From Nymphaea colorata (lineage: Eukaryota > Streptophyta > Magnoliopsida > Nymphaeales > Nymphaeaceae), in the NCBI RefSeq assembly GCF_008831285.2, contig NC_045147.1:14920854-14984853 (forward strand): a stretch of 64,000 bases of DNA, read 5' to 3'. Shown here one piece after another: positions 1 through 11,248 of this stretch. Both the position numbers and the translations under genes were made by a program. The notes under the pieces are model-generated. The model was not told the DNA's origin. It worked only from the letters and a program-made list of their open reading frames with translations, and made no database searches. Every line of letters begins with the position of its first letter. Positions within the stretch are counted from its first letter, which is position 1.

Positions 1-99
1 GAGAGAATTTACAGTTCTCTGCTGCATTTCGGGTTCTTCGAGCAAGTAGAAGAAAAGAGGAGAATAAGGCCGGCATTGTTGCATGTTATAGCCTTCTGA

Positions 100-1620
100 T
101 CAGGTGTTCAGGGTAGCGGGCTTCCAAAGAGAGCAGAAGGTAACAGGCTGCCCTTTCCAGGAGAGGGAGGCGCACCCTTCTTCCACCTTCATCCCCCAGT
201 TGCCGTCGTGCTTCTTCAACAGCGCCCTCCCTGCCTCTAGCACCCGCTCGTTCAGCGCCACCCTCACGAACCCAACCTCCTCCATTCCCACCTCCCACCA
301 CCGCCCCTCCCTCTGATCGTTTCCCTGATCTTCGCAGCTCAATACCGCCATTCCCGCCTGCCTCTCCACCGCCAACCTCTCCTCACAGTACTTCTTTCCT
401 TTGAACTCCACGCTCGTCGAGTCCAGGAACTGCCGAAATAACTCCGCCTTTCTCCCGAACCTCGCCGCCATCCCCACACTGGACCGGTAATCAACATCGT
501 TATCGCTTAGCACGACGATCTCCGGCGACAGGTTTCTTAAGAAGCCGAGGATCCTTTTCCTCTCTTTACCCAACTGGTGCAGCCGGAACTGGAAGCAGAT
601 CGCCACCCTCTCCTCCTCCCGCACCCCGAGGTCGCCTGCCGTCAACTTGCCCAGCTCGCCTTGAACAATATTGACTTCCAGGCTGACGTTGACTGACTTT
701 GCGAACCGCTTCAGCCTCGTCGGAAAGTCGTTGTCCGTTGGACCAGCGGCGAAGGGAGCTCCAGCGACATCCGCGACCACGGTGAGTCGCACAAGGGAGG
801 GCGGGCCGCGGGGCTCGCACGCAAAGGCTTCAAGGAGCGTTGGCCATTGGATCCCGTGGGAAATGCCGATGTCGATGAGGTGGACGGTCCGGTCGGCGGC
901 ATCGGAGACGGTCGCAGAGCGGAAGGTTTCGAGGAGGGTGACGTTCGCAAGCGTGTAAGCGATGGTGAACCATGGGCTGAGCTCGTGGAATATCACGAGC
1001 GCGTGGTGGAAGAACCTCGGGTCGGCCCCGGCGAAAGGCGAGCGCAACGAAGCCGACGATGCGCCGGCGAGCTTGCGGGTGAGGGCCTGCAGGCCGTGGG
1101 CGGCAAGCCGATGGTTGACGTCGCGGGTTTCCGAGGAGAGTTCGCGGAGGACATAGAACTGGTGCTGCACCCTCGCCACATTCCGTTCCTCAATTGCCGT
1201 CGCGCAGAGGTTGAGGAGGCGCTCCGCCCACCGTGACTCCTTCCTAGCCGATGAAGAGGATAATTGAGCGGAGCCCTTTCGTCTTGGTGCATTGCTGCTG
1301 AGTCGTGCCGACGTACTGTAGGCGCTGCCGTCCTTCCGGCTCTGCTTGGCAGGTGGCACGATGTCTTCGTCCTCGTCAGAGAAGCCGGCGACGGCGACGG
1401 CCTGGACTGGCTGATCGCAGCAGAGAGGTGTCCACGATTCTGGGGAGTAAGAGTTGGAAAAGGGTGGCCACAAGAGATCGTCGACAGGGTCGAACTCGAT
1501 GGCGTCGAGCCACTCTGAGAAGAGGTCGCTCCGTGCTTCAGGGCTCACTTCCTTAGAGCTCATCCTTCCACAGGGAAAAGGTTTGGCCGGAGATTCTGCC
1601 GTCGCAACAAACATGCACAT
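100..1620 (-). CDS. NSP1: GRAS-family transcription regulator, NSP1-like, intronless
   Basis: An uninterrupted frame of 506 codons runs from the ATG at 1620 to TGA at 102-100; a second in-frame ATG two codons later could also serve as start. Residues 1-125 form a variable, Ser-rich N-terminus with an acidic stretch. The GRAS domain follows: leucine-rich region from about residue 130, a VHIID-type motif (VHLIDIGISHGIQWP, 246-260), a second leucine-rich region, and a SAW region with the paired Trp at 441-442 and closing WKGQPVTFCSLWK. That ending and the WPTLLEAF extension fit NSP1 better than the SCR, SHR or DELLA groups. In known plants NSP1 acts in the nucleus with NSP2 in symbiotic signalling and strigolactone biosynthesis gene expression; that role here is inferred from family. 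The lack of introns and high coding GC are normal for GRAS genes. Confidence 0.85.
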   Translation of the reverse strand: MCMFVATAESPAKPFPCGRMSSKEVSPEARSDLFSEWLDAIEFDPVDDLLWPPFSNSYSPESWTPLCCDQPVQAVAVAGFSDEDEDIVPPAKQSRKDGSAYSTSARLSSNAPRRKGSAQLSSSSARKESRWAERLLNLCATAIEERNVARVQHQFYVLRELSSETRDVNHRLAAHGLQALTRKLAGASSASLRSPFAGADPRFFHHALVIFHELSPWFTIAYTLANVTLLETFRSATVSDAADRTVHLIDIGISHGIQWPTLLEAFACEPRGPPSLVRLTVVADVAGAPFAAGPTDNDFPTRLKRFAKSVNVSLEVNIVQGELGKLTAGDLGVREEERVAICFQFRLHQLGKERKRILGFLRNLSPEIVVLSDNDVDYRSSVGMAARFGRKAELFRQFLDSTSVEFKGKKYCEERLAVERQAGMAVLSCEDQGNDQREGRWWEVGMEEVGFVRVALNERVLEAGRALLKKHDGNWGMKVEEGCASLSWKGQPVTFCSLWKPATLNT

Positions 1621-2969
1621 GATGTTTCACTGAACAATCTCCCGTTAAACTAAATAAAAAAAAAAAGAAAAAACCGTTCAACATCAGCAAATCCATGAGA
1701 GCCGTGCTGCTTCCGCACAGCGCCAAAATTTTTAAGTGTTTGTGACGATGACTTTAACACAGTTTCATGTACTGCGTGCAACTATAATACGTGTTCTTGA
1801 TCACGACTTCAACATCGTTTTTAAATATTGTTTACACAACGTTCCAAGCTAAATTGTTTTACAGCCAGCTGCCATGGCAAAACTAAGGGTGTGTTCGGCA
1901 GAGAGTTTTTCTTTAATGTACTTTTTAGAAAAAATAAATTTTTATTAGTCGAACGGTGAAAGAAATTTTAAACTTTGGAAATGTAAAATCGTAGATTGTT
2001 CATTGTAAAAGCTTTCTCAAAATCAAAATTACATATATAATCTCTAGAAATATTCATTTTGTTCTTAGAAAGGACTCCAATATTATAACAAAAGCTCTTT
2101 ATAGGTGGGTATGAAGAGTATTTGATCACACTTATCAAAGAAAGAAGAGCCAAAACTCGCACCCCAATACATCTTTTCTTTAAAATATAAGACATGCTTT
2201 TGGTGCTTTGGAGTGTCTGCCTCCATCATACTTCAACTTGCGCATTTAAAACTCTGCTTGCAATACAGAAAGTTAATGCTAAACAAAAACTGCCTTTCTA
2301 TCAAAACTTTTCCCCTCAGACCAATCCATTAAGCCAACTCCTTTAAAAACCACACTAAAAACTCTTTGATGCATAATTTTTGCTGGTATGGTGCGGCTTG
2401 GCCTGCAGGAATTAAGCTTCCTGCTTTTAGTTGAAATCTCACCGAGTACTAGAAGAACAACTCAAGCCACGTAGTGGAACTCATCTCCATGCTGAAAGGG
2501 AAACTGCCGGAAATTTGTTTTGTTGTTTCATATCTAACGGGTACGTGGAACTTTAATTTTCAGTGATTTCCTGAACTGATTCTAATCATTGTAATGTCTA
2601 GAGCGAGTTCATTCACATAATTATTCTCCTGTCTCTTGTCATCAAGGTCACTGTTTGGAAGAATCAGAACAAGCAAGCATACATAATCTAATTAGCCATG
2701 ACGCATTGCTGATTGACATCGGCCATGAAAAACAATTTTGGTGGAAGATATTATATGCTAAATGTGCAAATTGTTATTGCGGTCATAACGACGTCCTTTT
2801 GCCATTCTAATGATTAAGAAGAAGAATAGAAGTAGGTGCACAATGACTTAAGTGGTTCAGAAAGGACCATATTCTTAATGTCTACATCTACCATCCCTGT
2901 GAGTCCGTTATTTTTGAACAAACATATACAAAAGATGCTGACCCTCCCTTATAAAACAGAAGTCTAGGG

Positions 2970-3034
<65 letters not shown>

Positions 3035-3101
3035 CAAATTAATACATAAATGGTTGCAGTATATATATATATTATCAAATTAGTACATAAATGGTTGCAG
3101 T
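2970..3101. repeat. TA microsatellite with local duplication
   Basis: About 30 TA units run from 2970 to 3031. They are followed by TATCAAATTAATACATAAAT and then, after a second short TA run at 3060-3071, by a nearly identical copy of the same 35-base flank. The layout looks like a slippage-driven tandem duplication of the microsatellite plus its edge. Confidence 0.85.
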
Positions 3102-3114
3102 CAAATAACTTTTA

Positions 3115-3280
3115 GGGTTGTTTAGTAATGGTAATGTATTGTTATTGTCTCATGAATCTGTCTCCAAAATATAAAGCAGATTTTTAGAACGCTCACAACA
3201 GTATTCTATATAAGATCTGCCTCATTTTTTTCAGGCATGTTCACGCAACAGTAACAAAATGTAACTATTATCAAACAGCC
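3115..3280. mobile_element. Small inverted-repeat element (MITE-like)
   Basis: The left end reads GGGTTGTTTAGTAATGGTAA. The reverse complement of the right end reads GGCTGTTTGATAATAGTTAC, giving imperfect terminal inverted repeats about 165 bp apart with no coding capacity. A target duplication is not clear, so the superfamily is left open; GGG-starting ends next to TTA would suit PIF/Harbinger. Confidence 0.5.
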
Positions 3281-3775
3281 AATTTACTAACAAAGTACTT
3301 ATACAAGCTTCTTAGTTTACAAAACAGATTCAAATCACCCAAAAGAGACAGTGAACAGAACACTAGCCAGGTGGTTACGGCCAAGTACCATGATTTTACT
3401 TCTACAAATTAAGGACTTGAAAGCTTTGTAAGTTTGTAATACTTCCAAAAAGCGAGTTGTTTTCAAGCATGGTAGAATGTACAAGTGATGGAAGAACATG
3501 CCATGCAACAAGTTGCCCAATTGGAAGTAGAATAGGTAAAATAAATGGCGGATAAGATGCCTTTTACTTACAGACAATTGAAGAAGCCATACCACTTGAA
3601 TGGTATGCGGCTTTGGACGAATGGAACCGAAACAGGTCAAGATTTAGCAATTTTTTTTTTTTTGTTGTAGAAAGATGAAGACTGTAACAAGTTGGGCTCC
3701 TTTAAAGATGGCAAAAGAAAAGGTCAAATAATCACCATGGGAAGGCAGAACTTACACCATGCACTATGTCGAGGA

Positions 3776-4184
3776 TGGGGATATTAATGAATTGGATTTT
3801 GAATGGGATGTACCGTTTACCATATCCAAATGTTTGCACATTTGAATTTAATTTCAGATTTGAATGCTAATGAAGAAAAGTTTATATCATGTCTGAATCC
3901 AAATTATTAGTTTCAGATCTAGATTTCATCCAAATCTAATCTTTACGTACAAAACCGAATCAGAACCATATTATTATATACTAAAAACTGACATTTAAAA
4001 TGTATGGATATTGGATATGATAGGATACTTATTTGAAAATGAATCCATATAAGAGTTAGATTAGATATCATTTCGTATATGCTAGTTTGATCAGAAAGAT
4101 GTTTAATTGTTTTTCACTTTCAATGTTTTTAAAAGTAATTTGGTTGGATATTCAATTCAAATCTAATCCATTGACATCTCTATT
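3776..4184. mobile_element. Probable hAT-like miniature element
   Basis: The left end contains GGGATATTAATGAATTGGAT. The reverse complement of the right end contains GAGATGTCAATGGATTAGAT, and the interior repeats variants of ATCCAAATCTAATC. This is the look of a degenerate hAT-type miniature element. Flanks share a gatg-like word but no clean 8-bp target duplication, so boundaries are approximate. Confidence 0.4.
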
Positions 4185-4828
4185 CGATGATGATGGTGTT
4201 GTAAATCTGATCAAATCTAATTCGTTTATTAAGTTGAGTTGCCTGGTTGTGACCTGAAAGTGAATAATTTGTTCATTATTTTTCCCATACCGGTTCTTCA
4301 AGGCACACCAATGTTGTCATAATTGACTTGAATCATATGATTCGATTCAACGGCCGATTTAAGAGGAGGCATCAGCCTTTAACTACTTTTTTTTTTTCCG
4401 AGTGTTAGTTATCATTTACTGACTTTCTAAGTGATATCATCAATTAATTAAGTTAATTAAAAGAAATGAACATAATGTTCATATTTAGCTAGTTTATATA
4501 CATGACCACCTGGTTTATGTGACTAAATGACCGACGATACTTGCTCTACACATGTAGCTGTTTCCGCGCGCAAGATGAAAAGGAAAAAGTTGTCTCGCTG
4601 AGGTGCAAATAGTTAGGATTCGGCTGGGGATTCATAATTTATGATTGTTTCATATTTCATTTGAGTTCTCAAGTTGTTAGCTATTCAGGATCCGATCCAT
4701 TGGGTATTGGAAGGGGAAGAAATCGGAAGAGGAGGAAGACGCAATTTTTGTCTTGTTGGCCTTCGTTGACGAGAGAAGCCGGAGGGAGGAGGGAAGGGAG
4801 ATCGGGGTTTCGCACGCAGAGAGAGAGA

Positions 4829-7800
4829 ATGGCGGCGAAGTGCCTGCATCGAATGTTTCTGGCTGTTGTATTGTGCTGCATTAGCGTTAGGTGTGTGCAA
4901 GGGATTTGGCTTAGCCTTCCTGCCACCGGAACCAAGTGCGTGTCGGAGGAGATCCAGGCAAACGTCGTCGTCTTGGCCGACTACGCCATCGTCTCCGACG
5001 AGAACGCCCATGATACCCAGTTCGTCTCCGTCAAGGTGTGCTTCAGTTTTCCCTTCTATTACTTACTTGTCTTCTTTTTCATGTTGTGCTGTGCGTGTGC
5101 TTCGGTGGTTTTAGATTGGTTGTTGAAGAGGGTTGTCGGTGTCTCTATGGATCTCGTAAGAACTCGATTGGGCGGAAAATACGTTTGCTTCGGATTCATT
5201 TCGAGTTCTGCCATTTATGATGTCAATTTATCTGCTATTGTTAAGTTGATGATTGGCGTGAAGCACCGGTATCTCTCCTTGTCTAGCTTCTGGCAGACGT
5301 GTTTCTTTTTTATTTCGATTTCGCTTTTTAAATGGTCTTATTTTAGAAATCCCTTTATTTCTGATCAAAAACATAGATGGGGTCCCGATAATGATGACCG
5401 AATTGATCGCTGCGTTTTCGACTTTTATAAGAAGATGAAGAGAAAAGAGTGTGAATGAGAACAATGGAAGAAGGTAGTAGAAGACGAAGGGACAAAAGTT
5501 CTTGGAATAAGGGCAAGACCATTAGAAGGGGGAAAAGAGGATAGAATCGTGGGTTTGAGGTTGCTTAAAGGGAGAGAAAGTGTATCCCCGGAAGGAAGGT
5601 TGATGAGGTTGTCACAAGGAAGAGAAAGGGTGCAGTGCTGGGTGAAAGCGTGATGAGCTAGTCCGGAATCTATTTGGACTATTTTTTTCATTTCCTTTGG
5701 CCGTATAGATGTGGAAACAAGGTTTGGCTTAGAAAAGAACAGTTCTTGAATCACCAAATTCTAACGAATATCTAGGTTTGTTTTTCTGTGATCTAAAAAA
5801 CAATCGATGAATTTTTTTAAAAGATGATTGTTTGTTCAAGAACATAGGTATGATTGACTCACATCTGTTCCTTGGGGTTGGGTCAAAATTACTTTGGTTG
5901 TAAATGGGCCATGCTTAATGTTTTTGAGTTGTTCAGTTTTAGCCTGTTAGGTCATAATATTGAATCAGAAAGTTAGATTCAAAATGGTTTATTGGTTGGT
6001 TGTTTCTTTTGTTATTTGTCATGTATCTTCCATTTTCTTTTTCATAATATTGAATCAGAAAGTTAGGCTCACAATGGTTTCTTAGTTGGTTGTTTCTTTT
6101 GTTATTCACATATCTTCTATTGTCTTTGCACCAAATTGACTTGGCCTCCAAAGGTCAACTTGATAAAAAAGTATAGTGAATCCTTCAGAGAACACCAATG
6201 TTCTTGGAGGGAAACTCTCTACCTAGTTGAGAAAGAGGAAATGGTAGCTAAATTATTTCATCTTATCCTTGTCTTTCAACCAATTTTTGCAGCTCAATCG
6301 ATAATAATTTCCTTTTTTGACAATGTCTTCCATAGGAAGAACATAGGAAGAACAATTAGCTTGGATGCCTATGCACTCATGAGCATTCACGGGGCTTAGG
6401 CTTGCTGAGGGGCATTTATCCAGCACCCAATCTTCTGCAAGCAAGTCCTGCACATTGATTAACCCGCTTGACTACTCCAAAAATATAATGTTCATCTCGG
6501 TGTTTAAGTAATCCCACTGCGCCATGTTGGTGCCTATTTGTCACTGTTGGCACATGGACATTGGGGCAGCCTTTAAAGCTCCAGTTCCACACTCCCATGG
6601 GGATTCCCAGATCAAGCCAGTTCTGCACTGCTGTTCTATCCCCTTCTTTCCACTTCCTGTGCAAGGAAAATTCTTTGCATTGCGGCCAGAAAACTTCTGG
6701 TTTTTCCAGTTTTTTGCTATGTCTTATTGTGCAGATGTACCTGACCAGTACATGCAAACAATTTTTTCACACTTTTGGAGTGTCTTATTTCTGAATCTTC
6801 TTTTGTTCCAGCTCAAGCATCCCTCATTGACATAGTTTAGTGAGTGCCTTGCACTCAAACAATAAATGCCTTTCGTCTTCTTTTTCCCTGTGGTTAGATC
6901 TATCAGTCATGGACTCAGTCAAAGAAATGTTTCTAGCTTGCTGCAGGTCTCACACTGCCACTGATGAAGTTAAAGCCTGTAATACCAATTGCTGTAGGAA
7001 TTGCATTTGGTTGGCATATGGTTGTTTGAACAGCCTCATCTACATCTGTCTCTATTTAACAAGAATTCATATGATTCTCGTAATGTTCCTCTTTATGTTG
7101 AAATTCATTAGGGCCCATAGAGTCCAAATGATGGGATTAGGGTGAGCTATGTGCTGTTTGAACTACTGGTTTCAAGTGTAATCTGATATTTGTTGGCAGA
7201 AAAAAGTGATTTGATTCCCATAATATTCATCCTTAGAAATTTATTGGGATCCATAGAGTCTACGTTTTTACCCACGTCCCACAGGCCTCCAAATGCCTGG
7301 ATGAACCAAGCATTTGTTCTGTTTGAACTTTGAAGTAATCATTTCAAGTGGTGATCTGATGTTCGTTGGCAGAAATACTTGAACATATCCTTTTTGTTTT
7401 GGTACCTTTCCTGTTGCTGTGGTGCTAAGAAATTTACTCACATGTAATGATTAACCATTGGAAAGAATCATAGAAGAGATATTCAACCAGAGAAGGTTTT
7501 TTCTTGAATGTCATGCTACACTTCTGCAACCCATTTGAAGGAGTAAAAACTTGTCTGATGGACTGTGAGGAGCTGCTTGATACTAGCAGTCTAGAGTGGC
7601 CCTTTTATCAAAGAAGTGAAAAAAAGGAGAAGAAAAACTACAAGCAGTGTCTTATGGGCCTATTACAAGTCTGGTGCAAACACCTTTCTGCAACATACTT
7701 TGACCTTCAAAGAAGTAAGTTTCAGAAAAAAGAAGATAGGTGGTTTGTTCTGGAGCAAGAACTCCTTGGCTTATGTGAGTATATAACTAGGTCTGCACAG

Positions 7801-10800
7801 TAAGTCGAGCTGTTCGAGCTCCACTTGAACTCATTTCCATGGAATGAGTTGGGCCTGAGCTAGGGAAGCTTGGCTTGCATGAACTTGAATAGGCTCATTT
7901 AAAGCTCATATATCACGAGGTCTTTCCCTATCTTATCACAAAAAACACTTTTGGTGTACTGGCTATCTTGGTTGCACCCTTCATGGTAAGTCTTTGGCTC
8001 AAACCTCCCTGTTGGCATTTCTTTTATGATATCAGAAAAAGGAGAATCTTTTTTAATACTTATCTCAATCTCTCTTAGGCTCATTCAGCCAAACTCAAGC
8101 CCAACATGAATTCAGGCTGAGCTTGAGGCAGACTTTTTAGGGCTTGACCCGATTTCAAAATCTTACCTCAGCTTAAACTCAGCTTGTGAACACCCTTATA
8201 CGTAACTACTACCTTACATTTACAATAGCAGAAGCCTCAACTTCCTGTTTTTTACTCTCTAAGGATAGGAGAAATGCTAATCCAACATGCCTGTTGACAA
8301 ATATAGCTTTTTGTGTATAAAAAATTTAAGGTAGCTTTAATTAATCACAAAAGTCTGATGTTCTTCCTCTATACTTTGCAAAATATAATTCTCTGTGACA
8401 CATGCCCAAAAGAGAGGCTCTCAAGACTCAAACTAAGGTAGTTATCATGGTTCTATTAAGAGCAATCTTAAACTTATGATTCATTAATTGATATTGAAGG
8501 AATGTCAAACCAATTTTTCATTGTGTTCTTTAAGCTATTACGCTGAAGGGCTTATCATGTTCACCCTATATTTTAATGTTTCCTGCACGAGCTTTGTTAT
8601 TTTTCCTTTTTTGGGAGTCCAATAAAACAAAAGAAGAAAAAGAAAAAGGACAACAAAAAGTTACTCAGTCGAATATTAGATGAAAGTTGAAACCTGCAAT
8701 TTGGATTAATATGTCATAAGTTCTTGTTGGCCATACCTGATTATGTGTGGTGCATGACTGAAGTATCTGTTCTGTATTTGACTTTGATGGTTCATGCTCG
8801 ACACGTGAATGGCTATACCTCCACTGCATTGTTTCTTCTATAGCTTGTTTAATGGGAGCAAAAGCTGATGGAAAGCACAGTTTGGCCATCCAAACACCAA
8901 TGAATACTTACAGTTTAAAACCAGGTTTCCTAAAAACATTAATTTGTTGGAAATTCTGGTTCTTCCAAAACCTAGTTTTGTTTCCTTGACCTTCAAACAG
9001 GATGTATGCTCTATAAAGATTCCATGAAGTTGGATTTTCCAGCTAGTTTTATGACGTCCTCCACGAATTCTTTAGTTTTTCAATGGAGCATTGCTGCCTT
9101 CTGCTTAAAATCTTGTTTAATAATGTTGACATCTTCTATAATCCATTTGGTTGCCTTGAGGCTGGTTGATAGTCTGACTGCAGTCAGATTCACTGGTTTT
9201 ATCTTTTCTATTGGTGTTGTTCATTTTTGGATTGGATTTGTGGAACTTGTGAAACCATGACATAGAAATTGTGGCATGCTTTTCTGGTAGTAGAATAGCA
9301 GGCACTGGTTTTTGTTTGTTGAAAGCCTTGTCCGAAACATTTTATTCCAGAAGTGGTCGCAGTGGGCTTCGTGCTGATTCCAGTTGATTAGCTAGCTCCG
9401 TAATCTCACTTTTGCAATTATTATAAGTTACAGAGAGGGAAAAATAGTCAGATCTAGGTTTTCATGTTTAGGACAGTTAGACTACTAGTTGATTAATAAG
9501 GAATCAAATTGCACGAAATATCATGAATATACCATCTGTAATTTCTAAGAAGAACATGTTACGGCTTGTCTTTTATTCATCGCTTGCACTTGGCTTAAAA
9601 CAGGGTGTTTCTTTTTCAGGTGACATCACCTTATGCAAATATACTCTATCACAAGGAAAATGTGACATCTGGTCAATTTGCTTTCACAACAACTGAGGCT
9701 GGTAACTACCTAGCATGTTTCTGGTTAGAAGGGAACCACAATGGCTTGGGAGCAAATGTCAACATTGACTGGAAGATTGGAATTGCAGCAAAGGATTGGG
9801 AATCTGTTGCAAGAAAAGAGAAGATTGAGGTAATGTACTTGATAATCAGTTTCTTTTATCTGGCATTTGCCTGTTATTCTCATTTCTGCATTCATGGCTT
9901 TGCTTTACTGTTCTGGAGCAAACAATCTGTTTTTATGCTTCAACCTTTAATGAATAAAAAATAATAAAAAATATATGTTAAATAATAGATGCACTTTTAT
10001 TGAAACAACTATGATTGGACTCTAGGTTTTTTGCAACGATGGAAGTGCCACCTTTTATAGTGGTCATCCAACGAGTTCCTTTCTTTTTTTCCAGTGACCA
10101 ACTACCTTACATGTCTGATAGGGTAGAGAGTGACCATATTGTACAGATGATTTTACAGTGACCATATCTTAGTCTTTTGTAAGTTCTTGATCCTTTTTTT
10201 TCAATCGGTTGTATATAAATTTGGCTGTTTGACTAGACATCTCAATCTACTTTACAGTTTTACATGCACGACATACCAAATTAGGGAAATTCAACTTTTT
10301 GTTGAATATGTTATGACTGACAAAACTAAGCAGCATATTTGAGTACTTTCGTCTCTTTTCGGGTATGCTTAACCACAAGATATTAATTTTCTATTTGATA
10401 TCTGTCATAGGGTGTAGAACTGGAGCTGAGAAAATTGGAGGGACAAGTTGAAGCTATCCATGAGAACCTTTTGTACCTAAAGGGCAGGTAAATATTCTAT
10501 TTGAGTTCAAGCTGTAGGATTTGATAGAAAAATTCAATTAATAATTGGATTTTGGCAAAGAATTCTCTCAATGGATCCAGTGTGCAGACATTTGAATCGA
10601 ATTACGTGAAAATAAGGATGTATTTGTTTTTTCCTTTTACATTGTAACAGGCATATCCCAGCCTGAATCCAATCCACTGATGTTTCTTTAGACTAATACT
10701 GGCCGATGGGACGGTGTTTTAGCTATTACATTTGCCTACGTTGATGGCAATGATTTAATGAATGCAGGGAAGCGGAAATGCGGATCGTGAGTGAACGAAC

Positions 10801-10912
10801 AAATGCACGAGTGGCCTGGTTCAGCATCATGTCACTTGGTGTTTGCATTGGGGTGTCGGTTTTGCAGTTGTGGCACCTAAAGCGCTACTTTCAGAAGAAG
10901 AAGCTTATTTAA
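4829..10912 (+). CDS. p24-delta family cargo receptor (emp24/gp25L/p24, GOLD domain)
   Basis: Four exons: 4829-5035, 9620-9829, 10411-10487, 10768-10912, all with GT/AG introns, joining in phase to 212 codons plus stop. Residues 1-25 form a signal peptide. The GOLD domain follows with the expected cysteine pair (C37 and C102) and an N-glycosylation sequon at N83. Exons 3-4 encode a coiled coil (about 145-178), one membrane helix (about 181-200) and a short cytosolic tail ending in KKKLI with an upstream aromatic pair. That is the dilysine COPI/COPII sorting signal of the delta subclass. Such proteins cycle between ER and Golgi in COPI and COPII vesicles and help sort GPI-anchored and other cargo. 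Intron 1 is 4.6 kb. The ATG at 4829 is chosen because it starts the signal peptide; an open frame continues upstream without a better start. Confidence 0.93.
5951..6126. repeat. Tandem duplication, unit about 91 bp
   Basis: The word TCATAATATTGAATCAGAAA begins at about 5952 and again at about 6043. Both copies continue through a diverged AATGGTTT...GGTTGTTTCTTTTGTTATT segment. Several substitutions separate the copies, so the duplication is not recent. Confidence 0.8.
7788..8198. mobile_element. Non-autonomous hAT-like element in p24 intron 1
   Basis: The left end is TAGGTCTGCACAGTAAGTCG. The reverse complement of the right end is TAAGGGTGTTCACAAGCTGA. The subterminal regions are rich in GAGCT/AAGCTC words on both sides, as in hAT miniature elements. 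The flanks are TATATAAC and TACGTAAC, an 8-bp target duplication with two mismatches. No transposase is encoded in the 411 bp. Confidence 0.65.
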
Positions 10913-11248
10913 GATGATGCTTGACACAGGTCATGCTTTATACCAGTTTAATTTTATTTTTTTTTAACATCTTGGGCTTCTACGTCAATTTGAGATGTAA
11001 CAACCAATTTGGAAGAATATTCTGTAAAATGTAGACACCTTCTTGCAGACCCTTGATGGATTTTCTTCTTAGCAGGTTTTGCCAACAAGTTCCGTTGATA
11101 ATTGAAAATTGCAAACTTTATGGTAACTTAATTGCATGCCATATTCAATTTGCTTGCCATTTTCTATGGAAAGTTTGGGATATATCCACAATTTCACGTG
11201 TGGTATATGTCCCATTTATGGCTAATGACAATACAAATAAGAATCACA
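10913..11248. terminator. Shared 3' region between convergent p24 and F-box genes
   Basis: Only 336 bp separate the two stop codons, so both 3' untranslated regions and polyadenylation sites must lie or overlap here. No canonical AATAAA was seen immediately after either stop; plant signals are loose, so exact sites are not assigned. Confidence 0.5.

Larger units (their letters stand above)
1621..4828. other. Intergenic region between the divergent NSP1-like and p24 genes
   Basis: No coding region is supported here. It should contain the promoters of both divergent flanking genes. I see a long TA microsatellite with an adjoining duplication, one probable small inverted-repeat element and one hAT-like element (listed separately). 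The last 150 bases before the p24 ATG are purine-rich and look like transcribed leader. Confidence 0.6.
5036..9619 (+). other. Intron 1 of the p24-delta gene (4.6 kb)
   Basis: This long intron holds a 91-bp tandem duplication (5951-6126) and an hAT-like element (7788-8198). Short frames such as 7504-7803 resemble no family I know. The rest is AT-rich unique-looking sequence. Confidence 0.7.

Noticed and set aside
1888-1960. GGGTGTGTTCGGCAGAGAGT, resembling the end of a Tourist-like element
   Set aside because: No matching inverted end was found within the next kilobases, so an element cannot be delimited.
4661-5458. 265-codon plus-strand frame over the p24 first exon
   Set aside because: It reads through the donor at 5036 into intron 1; only 4829-5035 belongs to the protein, as shown by the signal peptide and the next exon.
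7504-7803. 99-codon frame in p24 intron 1
   Set aside because: It has no recognisable domain, lies in an intron, and ends at the hAT-like element; chance is the simplest reading.
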